Below, piece by piece: positions 25,745-34,530 of a stretch of 34,981 bases of DNA (positions are counted from its first letter, which is position 1; each line of letters begins with the position of its first letter). This DNA is from CAJWPI01 sp964571215 (GTDB taxonomy: Bacteria > Pseudomonadota > Gammaproteobacteria > Magnimaribacterales > Magnimaribacteraceae): assembly GCA_964571215.1 (NCBI GenBank), contig CAZMZZ010000015.1, forward strand, positions 1 to 34,981, given 5' to 3'. The notes beneath the pieces are model-generated. The model saw nothing but the letters and a program-made list of their open reading frames with translations. It did no database searches and was not told the origin of the DNA. The translations under genes and the position numbers were made by a program.

Positions 25745-27139
25745 ATGTCTAGAACTCTCTACGATAAGTTATGGGATCTCCATGAAGTTGTTCAGAGAGA
25801 AGATGGGACCTATCTGCTCTACATAGATAGGCATTTAGTTCATGAGGTTACTTCTCCCCAAGCCTTTGAGGGATTGAGACTTTCAGGCAGAAAGATCTGG
25901 AGAGCATCTTCAAACAAGGCTACCCCAGATCACAACATACCAACTACAGACAGAGAATTAGGTATAGAGGGTATAACAGATGAAGTATCAAGATTACAAG
26001 TAACTACATTAGATGATAATTGTAAAGAATTCGATATTGAACAATTCGATATAACTGATCAGAGACAAGGGATTGTTCATGTTGTAGGCCCTGAGCAGGG
26101 TATAACTTTGCCTGGCATGACAGTAGTATGCGGTGATTCACATACTTCTACGCATGGAGCTTTAGGAGCCTTAGCAATGGGAATAGGAACTTCTGAAGTA
26201 GAGCATGTTCTTGCTACACAATGTTTAGTAGCTATCAAACAAAAAAATATGAAAGTTGAGATTAATGGACTTCCCGAAAAAGGGGTTTATGCAAAAGATC
26301 TCACTCTTAGCGTAATTTCAAAAATTGGTACAGCAGGTGCCACAGGTTTTGCAATAGAGTATTCAGGCGAAGCTATTAGGTCTATGTCCATAGAAGAAAG
26401 AATGACTGTATGTAATATGGCTATAGAAGCTGGAGCAAGAACAGGAATGGTTGCTTTCGATGATGTAACTTTAGATTATGTAAAAGGCAAACCTTACTCC
26501 CCAAGAGGAGCTGATTGGGATAAAGCAGTAAGTCAATGGAAAAACCTTAAGAGTGATAATAATGCTCATTTTGATAAAGTTATAGAAATTGATGCATGTG
26601 AATTAAAACCCCAAATTTCTTGGGGTACTTCTCCAGAGATGGTTATCGATATAGATTCAACAATTCCAGAACCTAAGTCCAGTTCTGAGTCTAGAGCTCT
26701 TGATTATATGGGTCTTAAAACTGGAATGAAACCACAAGATATAAAATTAGATCAAATTTTCATAGGTTCATGCACAAATTCAAGATTAGAGGACTTAAGA
26801 GTAGCTGCAGAAATTGTAAAAGGAAATAAAATTAGTAAAGACCTAAAAAGAGCTATTGTTGTCCCTGGTTCTGGCTTAGTTTCTAAAGCAGCAGTAAAAG
26901 AAGGCTTAGACAAAATTTTTATAGAAGCAGGGTTTGAGTGGAGAGCCCCAGGGTGCTCCATGTGTCTCGGAATGAACCCTGATCAGCTTGATGATGGTGA
27001 TCATTGTGCTTCTACATCAAACAGAAATTTTGAAGGAAGACAGGGCTACAAGGGTAGAACTCATTTAGTTAGCCCTGCAACAGCTGCAGCTTCTGCTTTA
27101 AAAGGTCATTTTGTAGATGTTAGGGATATTGTGAGCTAA
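25745..27139 (+). CDS. leuC: 3-Isopropylmalate dehydratase large subunit
   Basis: Large subunit of isopropylmalate isomerase, which with LeuD turns 2-isopropylmalate into 3-isopropylmalate. At 464 residues it is normal. The 4Fe-4S ligands are seen in FIGSCTNSRLEDL and in APGCSMCLGMNPD near the C-terminus; VCGDSHTSTHGALGALAMGIGTSEVEHVLATQ is the aconitase-family signature. Next gene leuD starts four bases after its stop. leuA, needed for the first leucine step, is not in the window. Confidence 0.97.
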   Translation: MSRTLYDKLWDLHEVVQREDGTYLLYIDRHLVHEVTSPQAFEGLRLSGRKIWRASSNKATPDHNIPTTDRELGIEGITDEVSRLQVTTLDDNCKEFDIEQFDITDQRQGIVHVVGPEQGITLPGMTVVCGDSHTSTHGALGALAMGIGTSEVEHVLATQCLVAIKQKNMKVEINGLPEKGVYAKDLTLSVISKIGTAGATGFAIEYSGEAIRSMSIEERMTVCNMAIEAGARTGMVAFDDVTLDYVKGKPYSPRGADWDKAVSQWKNLKSDNNAHFDKVIEIDACELKPQISWGTSPEMVIDIDSTIPEPKSSSESRALDYMGLKTGMKPQDIKLDQIFIGSCTNSRLEDLRVAAEIVKGNKISKDLKRAIVVPGSGLVSKAAVKEGLDKIFIEAGFEWRAPGCSMCLGMNPDQLDDGDHCASTSNRNFEGRQGYKGRTHLVSPATAAASALKGHFVDVRDIVS

Positions 27140-27143
27140 TAAT

Positions 27144-27779
27144 ATGAATGAGTACACAATACATTCTGCAAAAATGATCCCTTTAGATAGATCTAACGTA
27201 GATACTGACCAAATAATACCAAAGCAGTTTCTCAAATCTATAAAGAAAACGGGATTTGGTGTTAATTTATTTGACTCTTGGAGATATTTAGACTCAGGGT
27301 TCCCAGGCCAGGACAATTCTAGTAGGAAGTTAAACCCAGATTTTATTTTAAACGACACAAAATATGAAGGTTCTGAAATCTTAATTTCAAAAGAAAATTT
27401 TGGGTGTGGGTCAAGCAGAGAGCATGCAGTATGGGCTTTGCAAGATTATGGTATTAGATGTGTTATTGCTGAGAGTTTTGCAGATATTTTTTATAACAAT
27501 TGTTTCAAAAATGGTCTGCTCGCCATTACTCTATCTAGAGATTCATTGAACAAACTCTTCCTTTTGAGTGAAAGAGTAGAAAATATTCACATAGATCTAA
27601 TAAATCAAGTGATTCTAGATAAAAATGAATCAGTAATATTCAAATTTGAAATTGATGCTTTCAGGAAATCTTGTATTTTAGAAGGACTGGATGAAATAGG
27701 TTTAAGTCTAAAATATACAGAAAATATTAAAGACTATGAAATAAGCAGTAAAGAATTAACCCCTTGGATTTTTAAATGA
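27144..27779 (+). CDS. leuD: 3-Isopropylmalate dehydratase small subunit
   Basis: Small (swivel-domain) partner of LeuC, 211 residues. Typical sequence: LDRSNVDTDQIIPKQFLKSIKKTGFG at about 14-39, then ENFGCGSSREHAVWALQDYGIRCVIAESFADIFYNNCFKNGLL (about 84-126), which carries the substrate loop. It follows leuC by four bases and its last codons overlap leuB by four (ATGA), so LeuD and LeuB should be translated in a coupled way. No anomaly. Confidence 0.97.
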   Translation: MNEYTIHSAKMIPLDRSNVDTDQIIPKQFLKSIKKTGFGVNLFDSWRYLDSGFPGQDNSSRKLNPDFILNDTKYEGSEILISKENFGCGSSREHAVWALQDYGIRCVIAESFADIFYNNCFKNGLLAITLSRDSLNKLFLLSERVENIHIDLINQVILDKNESVIFKFEIDAFRKSCILEGLDEIGLSLKYTENIKDYEISSKELTPWIFK

Positions 27780-28861
27780 ACTCAAGAAAGAAACAAGTTC
27801 TTATTTTGGGTGGTGATGGTATAGGCCCTGAGGTTAGTTTAGTTGCCAGGGAGCTTTTAGATTTATTAGACAAGAAATTTTCTCTAGATATAAGAATATC
27901 TGAGGGTCTGATAGGCGGAATAGCTTATGAAGAAACTGGAGACCCTCTTCCAAAAGCAACTTTAGATATAGCTAAAGAAAGCGAAGCAATACTTTTAGGA
28001 GCTGTAGGAGGTCCGTCATGGGATAGTCTTCCTTCAGATAAAAGACCAGAAAAGGGTTTGCTGGGTATAAGATCAGAGTTTAATTTTTTTGCTAATTTAA
28101 GACCAGCAATCCTATCCAAAGAATTGGTGTCAGCATCTTCCCTAAAAGAAGAAAAGGTAACTGATCTAGATTTACTTATAGTTCGTGAATTGACTGGAGG
28201 AATTTATTTCGGAGAGCCAAGAGGAAAGATTGAAAACTCTGAAGAAGCCCTAAATACTATGAGATACAATAAAGAAGAGGTTATCAGGATAGGAAGGGTA
28301 GCATTTGAAGCCGCTAGAAAGAGAAATAGAAAGCTTTGTTCAGTTGATAAGGCTAATGTATTGGAGGTCAGTTCTTTTTGGAGAGAAATAATATCTGATC
28401 TTTCTAAAGAATATCCAGATGTAAAGTTGAGTCATCAATTAGTAGATAATGCTGCCATGCAACTTGTAAGAGAGCCAAAGCAATTTGATGTAATAGTTAC
28501 TGAAAACTTATTTGGAGATATTCTTTCTGATATTGCGGCTATTCTTACAGGCTCTATAGGTATGTTGCCCTCAGCTTCACTTAATGAGACAAAAAAGGGT
28601 CTTTATGAGCCTGTACATGGTTCAGCACCTGACATTGCAGGAAAAGACTTAGCAAACCCTTTAGCGTCTATTTTATCTGTTGCTATGATGATGCGATATA
28701 CCTTTGAAAGGGAAGATGTTGCTTCGATAATAGAGAGTTCAGTGGAATCAGTCCTTTCAGCTGGTAAAAGAACTAAGGATATAGCAGAAAGAGATGACTT
28801 GGTAATAGGAACTAAAGAAATGGGACAAGCAGTTTTATCACAAATAGAGTCAATGTTATGA
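27776..28861 (+). CDS. leuB: 3-Isopropylmalate dehydrogenase
   Basis: Oxidises and decarboxylates 3-isopropylmalate with NAD+, giving the leucine precursor. A protein of 361 residues. GGDGIGPEV at about 13-21, the GAVGGPSWD loop, RELTGGIYFGEPRG, VDNAAMQLVREPKQFDVIVTENLFGDILSD (with the metal-binding aspartates) and GLYEPVHGSAPDIAGKDLANP are all in place. After ILSD the residue is Ile rather than the more common Glu. It overlaps both leuD and asd by four bases. Confidence 0.97.
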   Translation: MNSRKKQVLILGGDGIGPEVSLVARELLDLLDKKFSLDIRISEGLIGGIAYEETGDPLPKATLDIAKESEAILLGAVGGPSWDSLPSDKRPEKGLLGIRSEFNFFANLRPAILSKELVSASSLKEEKVTDLDLLIVRELTGGIYFGEPRGKIENSEEALNTMRYNKEEVIRIGRVAFEAARKRNRKLCSVDKANVLEVSSFWREIISDLSKEYPDVKLSHQLVDNAAMQLVREPKQFDVIVTENLFGDILSDIAAILTGSIGMLPSASLNETKKGLYEPVHGSAPDIAGKDLANPLASILSVAMMMRYTFEREDVASIIESSVESVLSAGKRTKDIAERDDLVIGTKEMGQAVLSQIESML

Positions 28862-29865
28862 GTAAAGCAAATGGTATTGCTATAGTAGGAGCTACAGGAC
28901 TTGTAGGTAAGACTTTTCTTGACCTGCTTGAATCAGAACATTTTCTAGATTCTAAAATACACTTAGTAGCAAGCAAAAAATCATCAGGAAAAAAAATAAC
29001 TTTTAGGAATTCAGTTCATGCCGTAACGGCTCTACAAGATTTCGATTTCTCACAAGTTCAATTAGCTTTTTTTTCAGCTGGGTCAGAAATTGCTAAACAA
29101 TATGCACCTCTAGCAGTACAAAAGGGTTGTTTTGTTGTAGATAATTCGTCATGTTTCAGAAGAGATGAAAATATTCCTTTAATAATTCCAGAGGTTAATT
29201 CTCAGTCTTTATTGAATTACGAAATTCCTGGAATAGTAGCTAATCCTAATTGTTCAACAATTCAGATGTTAGTAGCCCTAAAACCATTACACGATTTATT
29301 TACAATAAAGAGAATAGATGTAACTACTTTTCAGGCAGTTTCTGGAACTGGAAAATTAGCCCAGGAAGAGCTAGAGCTTCAAATTTCGCAAAGCAAAGAA
29401 AGAGAAAAGATTTCTTCAAATATTTACGATAAACAAATAGCATTTAATGTCTTGCCTCATTGTGATGATTTTCAAGAAAACGCCTATACTTTTGAAGAGA
29501 TGAAAATAGTTTGGGAAACACGTAAGATACTTGATTCGAATATAGAAATTGCAGCAACTTGTGTGAGAGTCCCGGTTTTAAATGGACACTCTGAATCTAT
29601 TCATATTGAGACTAAGGAAGATATTAATATTGATATTGCTAAAGAAGGCTTACGAAAAGCCAAGGGTGTTAAGTTCTTAGATGGCGAGGGAACAGGAAGT
29701 TATATAACCGCTTTAGAGGCAGACGGAAAAAACTCTGTATACGTATGCAGAGTTAGAATGGATATTTCAAATAAGAATAGACTAAACCTTTGGGTAGTTG
29801 CTGATAATTTGAGAAAGGGGGCTGCCTTGAACAGTATTCAGATTGCTGAAATCCTTTTTAATTAA
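28858..29865 (+). CDS. asd: Aspartate-semialdehyde dehydrogenase
   Basis: Reduces aspartyl phosphate to aspartate semialdehyde with NADPH, for lysine/diaminopimelate, threonine and methionine. Length 335 residues. N-terminal VGATGLVGKTFLDLLE dinucleotide loop (about 10-25); the catalytic Cys132 lies in ANPNCSTIQM; QAVSGTGKLAQEEL follows; NGHSESIHIE carries the catalytic His. All catalytic residues are kept, so this is a working enzyme rather than a Usg-type relative. It overlaps leuB by four bases; the mini-FimV gene starts three bases after its stop, which repeats the Pseudomonas gene order. Confidence 0.95.
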   Translation: MSKANGIAIVGATGLVGKTFLDLLESEHFLDSKIHLVASKKSSGKKITFRNSVHAVTALQDFDFSQVQLAFFSAGSEIAKQYAPLAVQKGCFVVDNSSCFRRDENIPLIIPEVNSQSLLNYEIPGIVANPNCSTIQMLVALKPLHDLFTIKRIDVTTFQAVSGTGKLAQEELELQISQSKEREKISSNIYDKQIAFNVLPHCDDFQENAYTFEEMKIVWETRKILDSNIEIAATCVRVPVLNGHSESIHIETKEDINIDIAKEGLRKAKGVKFLDGEGTGSYITALEADGKNSVYVCRVRMDISNKNRLNLWVVADNLRKGAALNSIQIAEILFN

Positions 29866-29868
29866 AAT

Positions 29869-30219
29869 ATGGACTTTCTAAATATTACTTTTATAGAAGA
29901 AAGTTTTTTTAATCTCTTTGGTTTTCATTTATCAGGACCTACAGGTTTACTATTTGGATTAAGTCTATTTTGTCTTTTTATTATTTTTATTCGCAGAGAG
30001 AGAACCTCAGAGCAAAATAGGACCCCGACCTCAGATTTCGAAGATATTGGCCAACCTACTGAAGCTAAAATTAACTTATCTCGAAGCTACATAGAAATGG
30101 GGAAGTTTGAACAAGCTTCAAAATATTTAAAGGAAACTCTTGCTCAAGAAAATTTATCAGATAAACAGAAGAAAGAGATAAAACTTTTACTTTCTAGGAT
30201 AAAAGAAGATGGTAACTAA
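29869..30219 (+). CDS. Miniature FimV: one membrane helix plus FimV C-terminal domain
   Basis: A 116-residue protein. Residues 23-41 (GPTGLLFGLSLFCLFIIFI) are a clear membrane segment followed by RRER, suggesting a cytoplasmic C-terminus. Residues 65-113 (AKINLSRSYIEMGKFEQA then a second helix and KKEIKLLLSR) match the TPR-like FimV C-terminal domain. In Pseudomonas and Vibrio, FimV/HubP is about 900-1600 residues, with a periplasmic LysM part that binds peptidoglycan and a cytoplasmic acidic region, and it organises the cell pole and type IV pili. Here the LysM and the acidic repeats are gone. Synteny (asd-fimV-truA) supports the identity. It overlaps truA by 11 bases. Its role in a reduced genome is unknown. 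Confidence 0.85.
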   Translation: MDFLNITFIEESFFNLFGFHLSGPTGLLFGLSLFCLFIIFIRRERTSEQNRTPTSDFEDIGQPTEAKINLSRSYIEMGKFEQASKYLKETLAQENLSDKQKKEIKLLLSRIKEDGN

Positions 30220-31012
30220 TGAAAAGAAAAAAAGAATAGTGATTGGTCTAGAGTATGATGGAACAAAATATAAAGGCTTTCAAAAACAAAAAAATACCTC
30301 TTTGACAATCCAAGGACAGATAGAAAAGGCACTTACAAAAATTGCTGACAAAAAAATTAACACTGTTTGTAGTGGAAGGACAGACACAGGGGTACATGCT
30401 TATTGCCAAGTAATACATTTTGATACTGATAAATCTAGAGACATAGGATCGTGGGTTAATGGTGGAAATTCCTTATTAAATAAAGATATAAGAATTTTAT
30501 GGGCAAAAGAGGTAAATGAAGAATTTCATGCACGGTTTTCTGCAATTTCAAGATCTTATCGATACATCTTAAGGCTTTCTAAATTACCTTCTGCACTATC
30601 GAAGGATAGAACTCTTTGGATAAAAAACAAACTAGATGTTGCTGCTATGAAAAGATCTTCTAAATTCCTTATAGGAGAACATGATTTCAGTTCCTTTAGA
30701 GGGAGTTCTTGTCAGTCTAAATCTCCTTTTAGACAAATACAAAAAATTGCTTTTAATGCAGATAAAGAGATAGTTCTAATAGACATTACTGCAAATGCAT
30801 TTCTTCTACATATGGTTAGGATTATTATAGGTACATTACTAATGGTTGGTAAACATGACATACTTTATTCTGATGTAAAAAAAATTTTAGAAGCGAAAGA
30901 TAGAAGATTAGCAGGAAAAACAGCAGCCTCATCTGGGTTATATTTTTTGGGACCTTCCTATCCAAGAAAGTTTAGTGTACCTGTTCAAAACAACAATCTA
31001 TCTAAGCTTTAA
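30209..31012 (+). CDS. truA: tRNA pseudouridine(38-40) synthase
   Basis: Makes pseudouridine at positions 38-40 of the tRNA anticodon stem. A 267-residue protein with the usual start (VIGLEYDGTKYKGFQKQ, about 11-27), the catalytic Asp59 in CSGRTDTGVHAYCQVIHFDT, FHARFSAISRSYRYIL, and the late NAFLLHMVRIIIGTLLMVG stretch. The start ATG lies inside the end of the mini-FimV gene (11-base overlap), so the two are coupled. trpF starts 29 bases after its stop. Confidence 0.96.
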   Translation: MVTNEKKKRIVIGLEYDGTKYKGFQKQKNTSLTIQGQIEKALTKIADKKINTVCSGRTDTGVHAYCQVIHFDTDKSRDIGSWVNGGNSLLNKDIRILWAKEVNEEFHARFSAISRSYRYILRLSKLPSALSKDRTLWIKNKLDVAAMKRSSKFLIGEHDFSSFRGSSCQSKSPFRQIQKIAFNADKEIVLIDITANAFLLHMVRIIIGTLLMVGKHDILYSDVKKILEAKDRRLAGKTAASSGLYFLGPSYPRKFSVPVQNNNLSKL

Positions 31013-31041
31013 CTTAGGTATATTCTGATAAACTTTATAAT

Positions 31042-31668
31042 ATGAAGAAAATATTTATAAAGATTTGTGGTATTACTAATTTAGAAGACGCGTACACAGC
31101 ATCCTCTTTAGGAGCAGATGCAGTTGGATTTATGATGTATGAAGACAGTTCTAGGTTTATCCCATTAAATGAAGCTACCAGCATCTCTAAATCAATTCCA
31201 AAGGAAGTGATTTCTGTAATGGTTTTTGTAAATCCCAGCAAAGAATATGTACAAGAGTGCCTTCAAGCAGTTCCCTCAGCAACCCTTCAGTTCCATGGTT
31301 CAGAAGATCTGTCTTTTTGTTCTTCTTTTAATAAGAGTTTTATCAAAGCTATTCAGGTTGATTCACACACTAACTTTAAACAATTATCGAAGGACTTCTC
31401 TTCAGTAAAGATGTTGTTACTAGATTCCAAAGATAAAAACCTAAAGGGTGGAACAGGAAAGTCATTTGAGTGGGACATAATTTCTGAAGATTTAAAGGTT
31501 CCTTTCATCCTGGCTGGTGGGTTAAACTCAGATAATATTGAAAAAGCTCTCAGGACTGTTTCGTGTGCTGGCGTAGATGTTAGTACAGGAGTTGAGTCAT
31601 CTCCAGGCAAGAAAGATCCAGAGAAAATAAAAGAATTTATTGAAAAAGTTAGAAATTTTAATGGTTAA
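31042..31668 (+). CDS. trpF: Phosphoribosylanthranilate isomerase
   Basis: Amadori rearrangement step of tryptophan synthesis, a 208-residue TIM barrel. Catalytic Cys9 is in IKICGIT and catalytic Asp128 in LLLDSKD; FILAGGLNSDNIEKAL and GVDVSTGVESSPGKKDPEKI form the phosphate-binding end. It is free-standing, not fused to TrpC. No Shine-Dalgarno is clear before the ATG; a TATAAT immediately upstream is too close to act as its promoter. It overlaps trpB by eight bases. trpE, trpG, trpD and trpC are not in the window. Confidence 0.96.
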   Translation: MKKIFIKICGITNLEDAYTASSLGADAVGFMMYEDSSRFIPLNEATSISKSIPKEVISVMVFVNPSKEYVQECLQAVPSATLQFHGSEDLSFCSSFNKSFIKAIQVDSHTNFKQLSKDFSSVKMLLLDSKDKNLKGGTGKSFEWDIISEDLKVPFILAGGLNSDNIEKALRTVSCAGVDVSTGVESSPGKKDPEKIKEFIEKVRNFNG

Positions 31669-32863
31669 AAAGAATAGTTTACCTAACAAAAAGGGTCGTT
31701 TTGGTAAATATGGCGGTAGGTTTGTCGCTGAAACTCTAATGCCAGCTTTAGAAGATTTATCTAAAGAGTACTACAAGATTAAAAATAAAAAAGACTTCAA
31801 AAAAGAGATAGATAAAGATTTAAAGCAATTTGTTGGGAGACCCTCACCTTTATATTTTGCAAAACGATGGAGTGAAAAACTTGGAGGAGCTCATATATAC
31901 CTTAAACGAGAGGATTTAAATCACACCGGAGCTCATAAGATAAACAATACTGTAGGACAGATTTTATTAGCTAAACATATGAAAAAGACAAGAATTATAG
32001 CTGAGACGGGTGCTGGTCAACATGGTGTTGCTACTGCAACAGTAGCAGCACGTCATGGTCTTGAGTGTGTTGTTTATATGGGCGAAGAAGACATTAAAAG
32101 ACAGTCAATAAATGTATTCAGAATGAAATTACTTGGCGCTAAAGTAGTTTCAGTCAGCTCTGGTACCAAAACCCTTAAAGATGCTATGAATGAGGCTATG
32201 AGAGACTGGGTTACAAATATCGATAACACCTACTATATTATTGGGAGTGTTGCAGGGCCTCACCCTTACCCTGAAATAGTCAGAGACTTTAATGCAGTTG
32301 TTGGAAGAGAAGTACAAACCCAATCAAAGGAACTATTTAAAAAGGATCCGGATGTATTAGTTGCATGTGTTGGAGGAGGGTCTAATGCTATGGGTCTTTT
32401 TTATCCTTTTTTAAATAAAAAGAAGGTTACTCTTATAGGAGTTGAAGCTGGAGGCCTGGGATTAAGTACAGGGAAGCATGCAGCCCCTTTAAATGCTGGT
32501 TCAGAAGGAGTTCTACACGGAATGAGAACCTACCTTATGCAAAATAAAGAAGGTCAAATACTTGAAACACATTCCATATCAGCTGGATTAGACTATCCGG
32601 GTGTTGGCCCTGAACATTCATGGTTAAAAGATTCAGGAAGAGCTCAATATGTAGTTGCTAAAGACAATGAAGCTTTAAAAGCTTTTAAAGAGCTAACTCT
32701 TGTGGAGGGTATTATGCCGGCACTAGAGACCTCTCATGCTTTAGCTTATGTTAAGAAGATTGCACCGAAGATGAAAAGAAATAAGGTTATAGTTGTTAAT
32801 ATTTCAGGAAGAGGCGATAAAGATATAGATACCGTAGCAAATATTGAAGGAATTAAACTGTAA
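31661..32863 (+). CDS. trpB: Tryptophan synthase beta chain
   Basis: PLP enzyme that joins indole and serine into tryptophan, partner of TrpA. It has 400 residues from the ATG at 31661, which I prefer over the TTG at 31640 since conservation starts with GRFGKYGGRFVAETLMPAL. The PLP lysine is Lys93 in GAHKINNTVGQ; AETGAGQHGVATATVAA is the catalytic loop with the essential Glu, and CVGGGSNAMGLFYPF is the PLP phosphate site. HSWLKDSGRAQYV and NISGRGDKD near the end are standard. It overlaps trpF by eight bases and trpA by one (TAATG). Confidence 0.97.
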   Translation: MVKKNSLPNKKGRFGKYGGRFVAETLMPALEDLSKEYYKIKNKKDFKKEIDKDLKQFVGRPSPLYFAKRWSEKLGGAHIYLKREDLNHTGAHKINNTVGQILLAKHMKKTRIIAETGAGQHGVATATVAARHGLECVVYMGEEDIKRQSINVFRMKLLGAKVVSVSSGTKTLKDAMNEAMRDWVTNIDNTYYIIGSVAGPHPYPEIVRDFNAVVGREVQTQSKELFKKDPDVLVACVGGGSNAMGLFYPFLNKKKVTLIGVEAGGLGLSTGKHAAPLNAGSEGVLHGMRTYLMQNKEGQILETHSISAGLDYPGVGPEHSWLKDSGRAQYVVAKDNEALKAFKELTLVEGIMPALETSHALAYVKKIAPKMKRNKVIVVNISGRGDKDIDTVANIEGIKL

Positions 32864-33651
32864 TGAGTAGGATTAAAAGAACTTTTTCGTCTTTAAAAGA
32901 ACAGGGAAAACAAGCTCTAATTGCTTACTTAGTTGCAGGAGTTCCAAATATAGAATCAACTGTTTCATTAATGCATCTAATGACTGCTAAAGGGGTAAAT
33001 ATTTTGGAATTAGGAGTAGCCTTTTCTGACCCTATGTCAGAAGGTCCTCTAATTCAAGCAGCTCATGAGAAAGCGTTGGATAATGATGTAACTATTGAAA
33101 GAGTGTTTTACATAGTTAAAAAGTTTAGAAAAAAAGATAATAACACCCCAATAATATTAATGGGCTACACCAATACTTTTGAGGCAATGGGTGTAGGTAA
33201 ATTTTGTGCTATGGCAACTGAAGTTGGTGTAGATGGCTTACTTCTTGTCGATATGCCTTTTGAAGAAAGCAGTGAGTTCTTCAAGGCTGCAAAATCTTAT
33301 AACATAGATATTATTCGTTTAATTGCGCCTACTACAAACCCAGAGAGAGTTAAAAAGATTTGTTTAAAAGCTTCAGGATATATTTATTACATTTCTTTAA
33401 AGGGAATTACTGGAGCAGCCTCCTTTGACCCCAGGGATGTAAAAGAAAAAATAAAAACTCTAAAGGAAACTACTAATCTACCTATAGCCATAGGATTTGG
33501 AATCAAGAGTGGGGCTATGGTAAGAAAAATAAAAAATGTTGCAGATGGTGTGGTTGTCGGTAGTGCTTTAGTCGAAATTATCTCAGGCAAAAAGAATAGG
33601 ATAAAAGGAGACTTATCTCGCAAACTTAATGAACTTGTTTCTTCACTTTAG
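32863..33651 (+). CDS. trpA: Tryptophan synthase alpha chain with Glu at the Asp60 position
   Basis: Cleaves indole-3-glycerol phosphate to indole for TrpB. A 262-residue TIM barrel. Glu49 (ILELGV) is in the catalytic place and the YIYYISLKGITGA strand has the tyrosines near 173-175. The other catalytic acid, Asp60 in Salmonella (DPLADGP), reads Glu60 here (DPMSEGP), and the preceding Pro of GVPFSDP is Ala53. The numbering matches Salmonella exactly, with no insertion. Since the rest is intact and trpB is directly coupled, the protein is probably active, possibly with altered kinetics. The 3' end is nine bases from the TTG start of accD. Confidence 0.94.
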   Translation: MSRIKRTFSSLKEQGKQALIAYLVAGVPNIESTVSLMHLMTAKGVNILELGVAFSDPMSEGPLIQAAHEKALDNDVTIERVFYIVKKFRKKDNNTPIILMGYTNTFEAMGVGKFCAMATEVGVDGLLLVDMPFEESSEFFKAAKSYNIDIIRLIAPTTNPERVKKICLKASGYIYYISLKGITGAASFDPRDVKEKIKTLKETTNLPIAIGFGIKSGAMVRKIKNVADGVVVGSALVEIISGKKNRIKGDLSRKLNELVSSL

Positions 33652-33660
33652 GTAAAGATA

Positions 33661-34515
33661 TTGACTAATTGGTTTGAAAAAATATTACCTTCTTTCTTAA
33701 AGAAAGGTCAGAAAAAGAGATCATCCATACCAGCAGGTTTGTGGAAGAATTGTAATTCCTGTAATTCTATTTTGTACTTTCCTGAATTAGAAGCTAACTC
33801 TTTTGTTTGTACTAAATGTGATCATCACATTCGTATCGGAGCTAGGACTAGATTAGAAATGTTTCTCGATTCTGAAGATATAGAAGAAATATCTTCGAAT
33901 AAGTCTGGTTTTGATTGGCTCAAATTTAAAGACACTAAAAAATATAAAACTAGACTTTCTGAAGCTGAGACAACAAGTGGTGAAAAAGAAGCTATAGTAG
34001 TGATCAAAGGATCTTTACTTAAGTTACCTGTTGTTGCTGCAGCTTTTGAATTTAGATTTATGGGAGGTTCTATGGGTTCTATGGTAGGGCAGAAGTTTGT
34101 AGAGGCAGTTGAGTATTCACTAAAGAATAGATTACCTTTTATTTGCTTTTCTACAAGTGGGGGTGCCCGTATGCAAGAGTCATTAGTTTCTTTATATCAA
34201 ATGGCAAGAACTAGCGCTTTCATAGAAAAAATGAGTAAAGCTAAATTACCTTATATTTCAGTAATGATTGATCCTATTTATGGAGGTGTAGCAGCGAGCA
34301 TAGCAATGTTAGGTGATATTAACATTGCTGAACCTAAAGCTTTAGTAGGTTTTACAGGCCCAAGAGTAATTGAACAAACCCTTAATGTTTCTTTACCAGA
34401 TGGCTTTCAAAGAAGTGAATTTCTCTTAGAGCACGGCGCTATTGACATGATAGTACATAGGAAAGAGCTCAGGCCAACCATACATCGTTTGCTTTCAAAA
34501 CTTGAGTATAGTTAA
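33661..34515 (+). CDS. accD: Acetyl-CoA carboxylase carboxyltransferase beta subunit (TTG start)
   Basis: Beta subunit of the carboxyltransferase that makes malonyl-CoA, with AccA. A protein of 284 residues. The zinc ribbon is Cys31, Cys34, Cys50 and Cys53 (NCNSC, CTKCDHHIRIGARTRLEMFLD). The crotonase-type core includes FRFMGGSMGSMVGQKFVEAVE, FSTSGGARMQESLVSLYQMA and DPIYGGVAASIAMLGD, then EPKALVGFTGPRVIEQT. The start is TTG at 33661: no ATG is near, the N-terminus (NWFEKILPSF...SIPAGLWKNC) lines up with E. coli AccD, and an AGGTAAAG lies a few bases before it. folC follows after 15 bases, as in many gammaproteobacteria. Confidence 0.96.
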   Translation: MTNWFEKILPSFLKKGQKKRSSIPAGLWKNCNSCNSILYFPELEANSFVCTKCDHHIRIGARTRLEMFLDSEDIEEISSNKSGFDWLKFKDTKKYKTRLSEAETTSGEKEAIVVIKGSLLKLPVVAAAFEFRFMGGSMGSMVGQKFVEAVEYSLKNRLPFICFSTSGGARMQESLVSLYQMARTSAFIEKMSKAKLPYISVMIDPIYGGVAASIAMLGDINIAEPKALVGFTGPRVIEQTLNVSLPDGFQRSEFLLEHGAIDMIVHRKELRPTIHRLLSKLEYS

Positions 34516-34530
34516 GCTTTATTTATTGGG

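Noticed and set aside
31036..31041. TATAAT directly before the trpF ATG
   Set aside because: A -10 here would start transcription inside the coding sequence, and there is no -35; most likely chance in an AT-rich gap.
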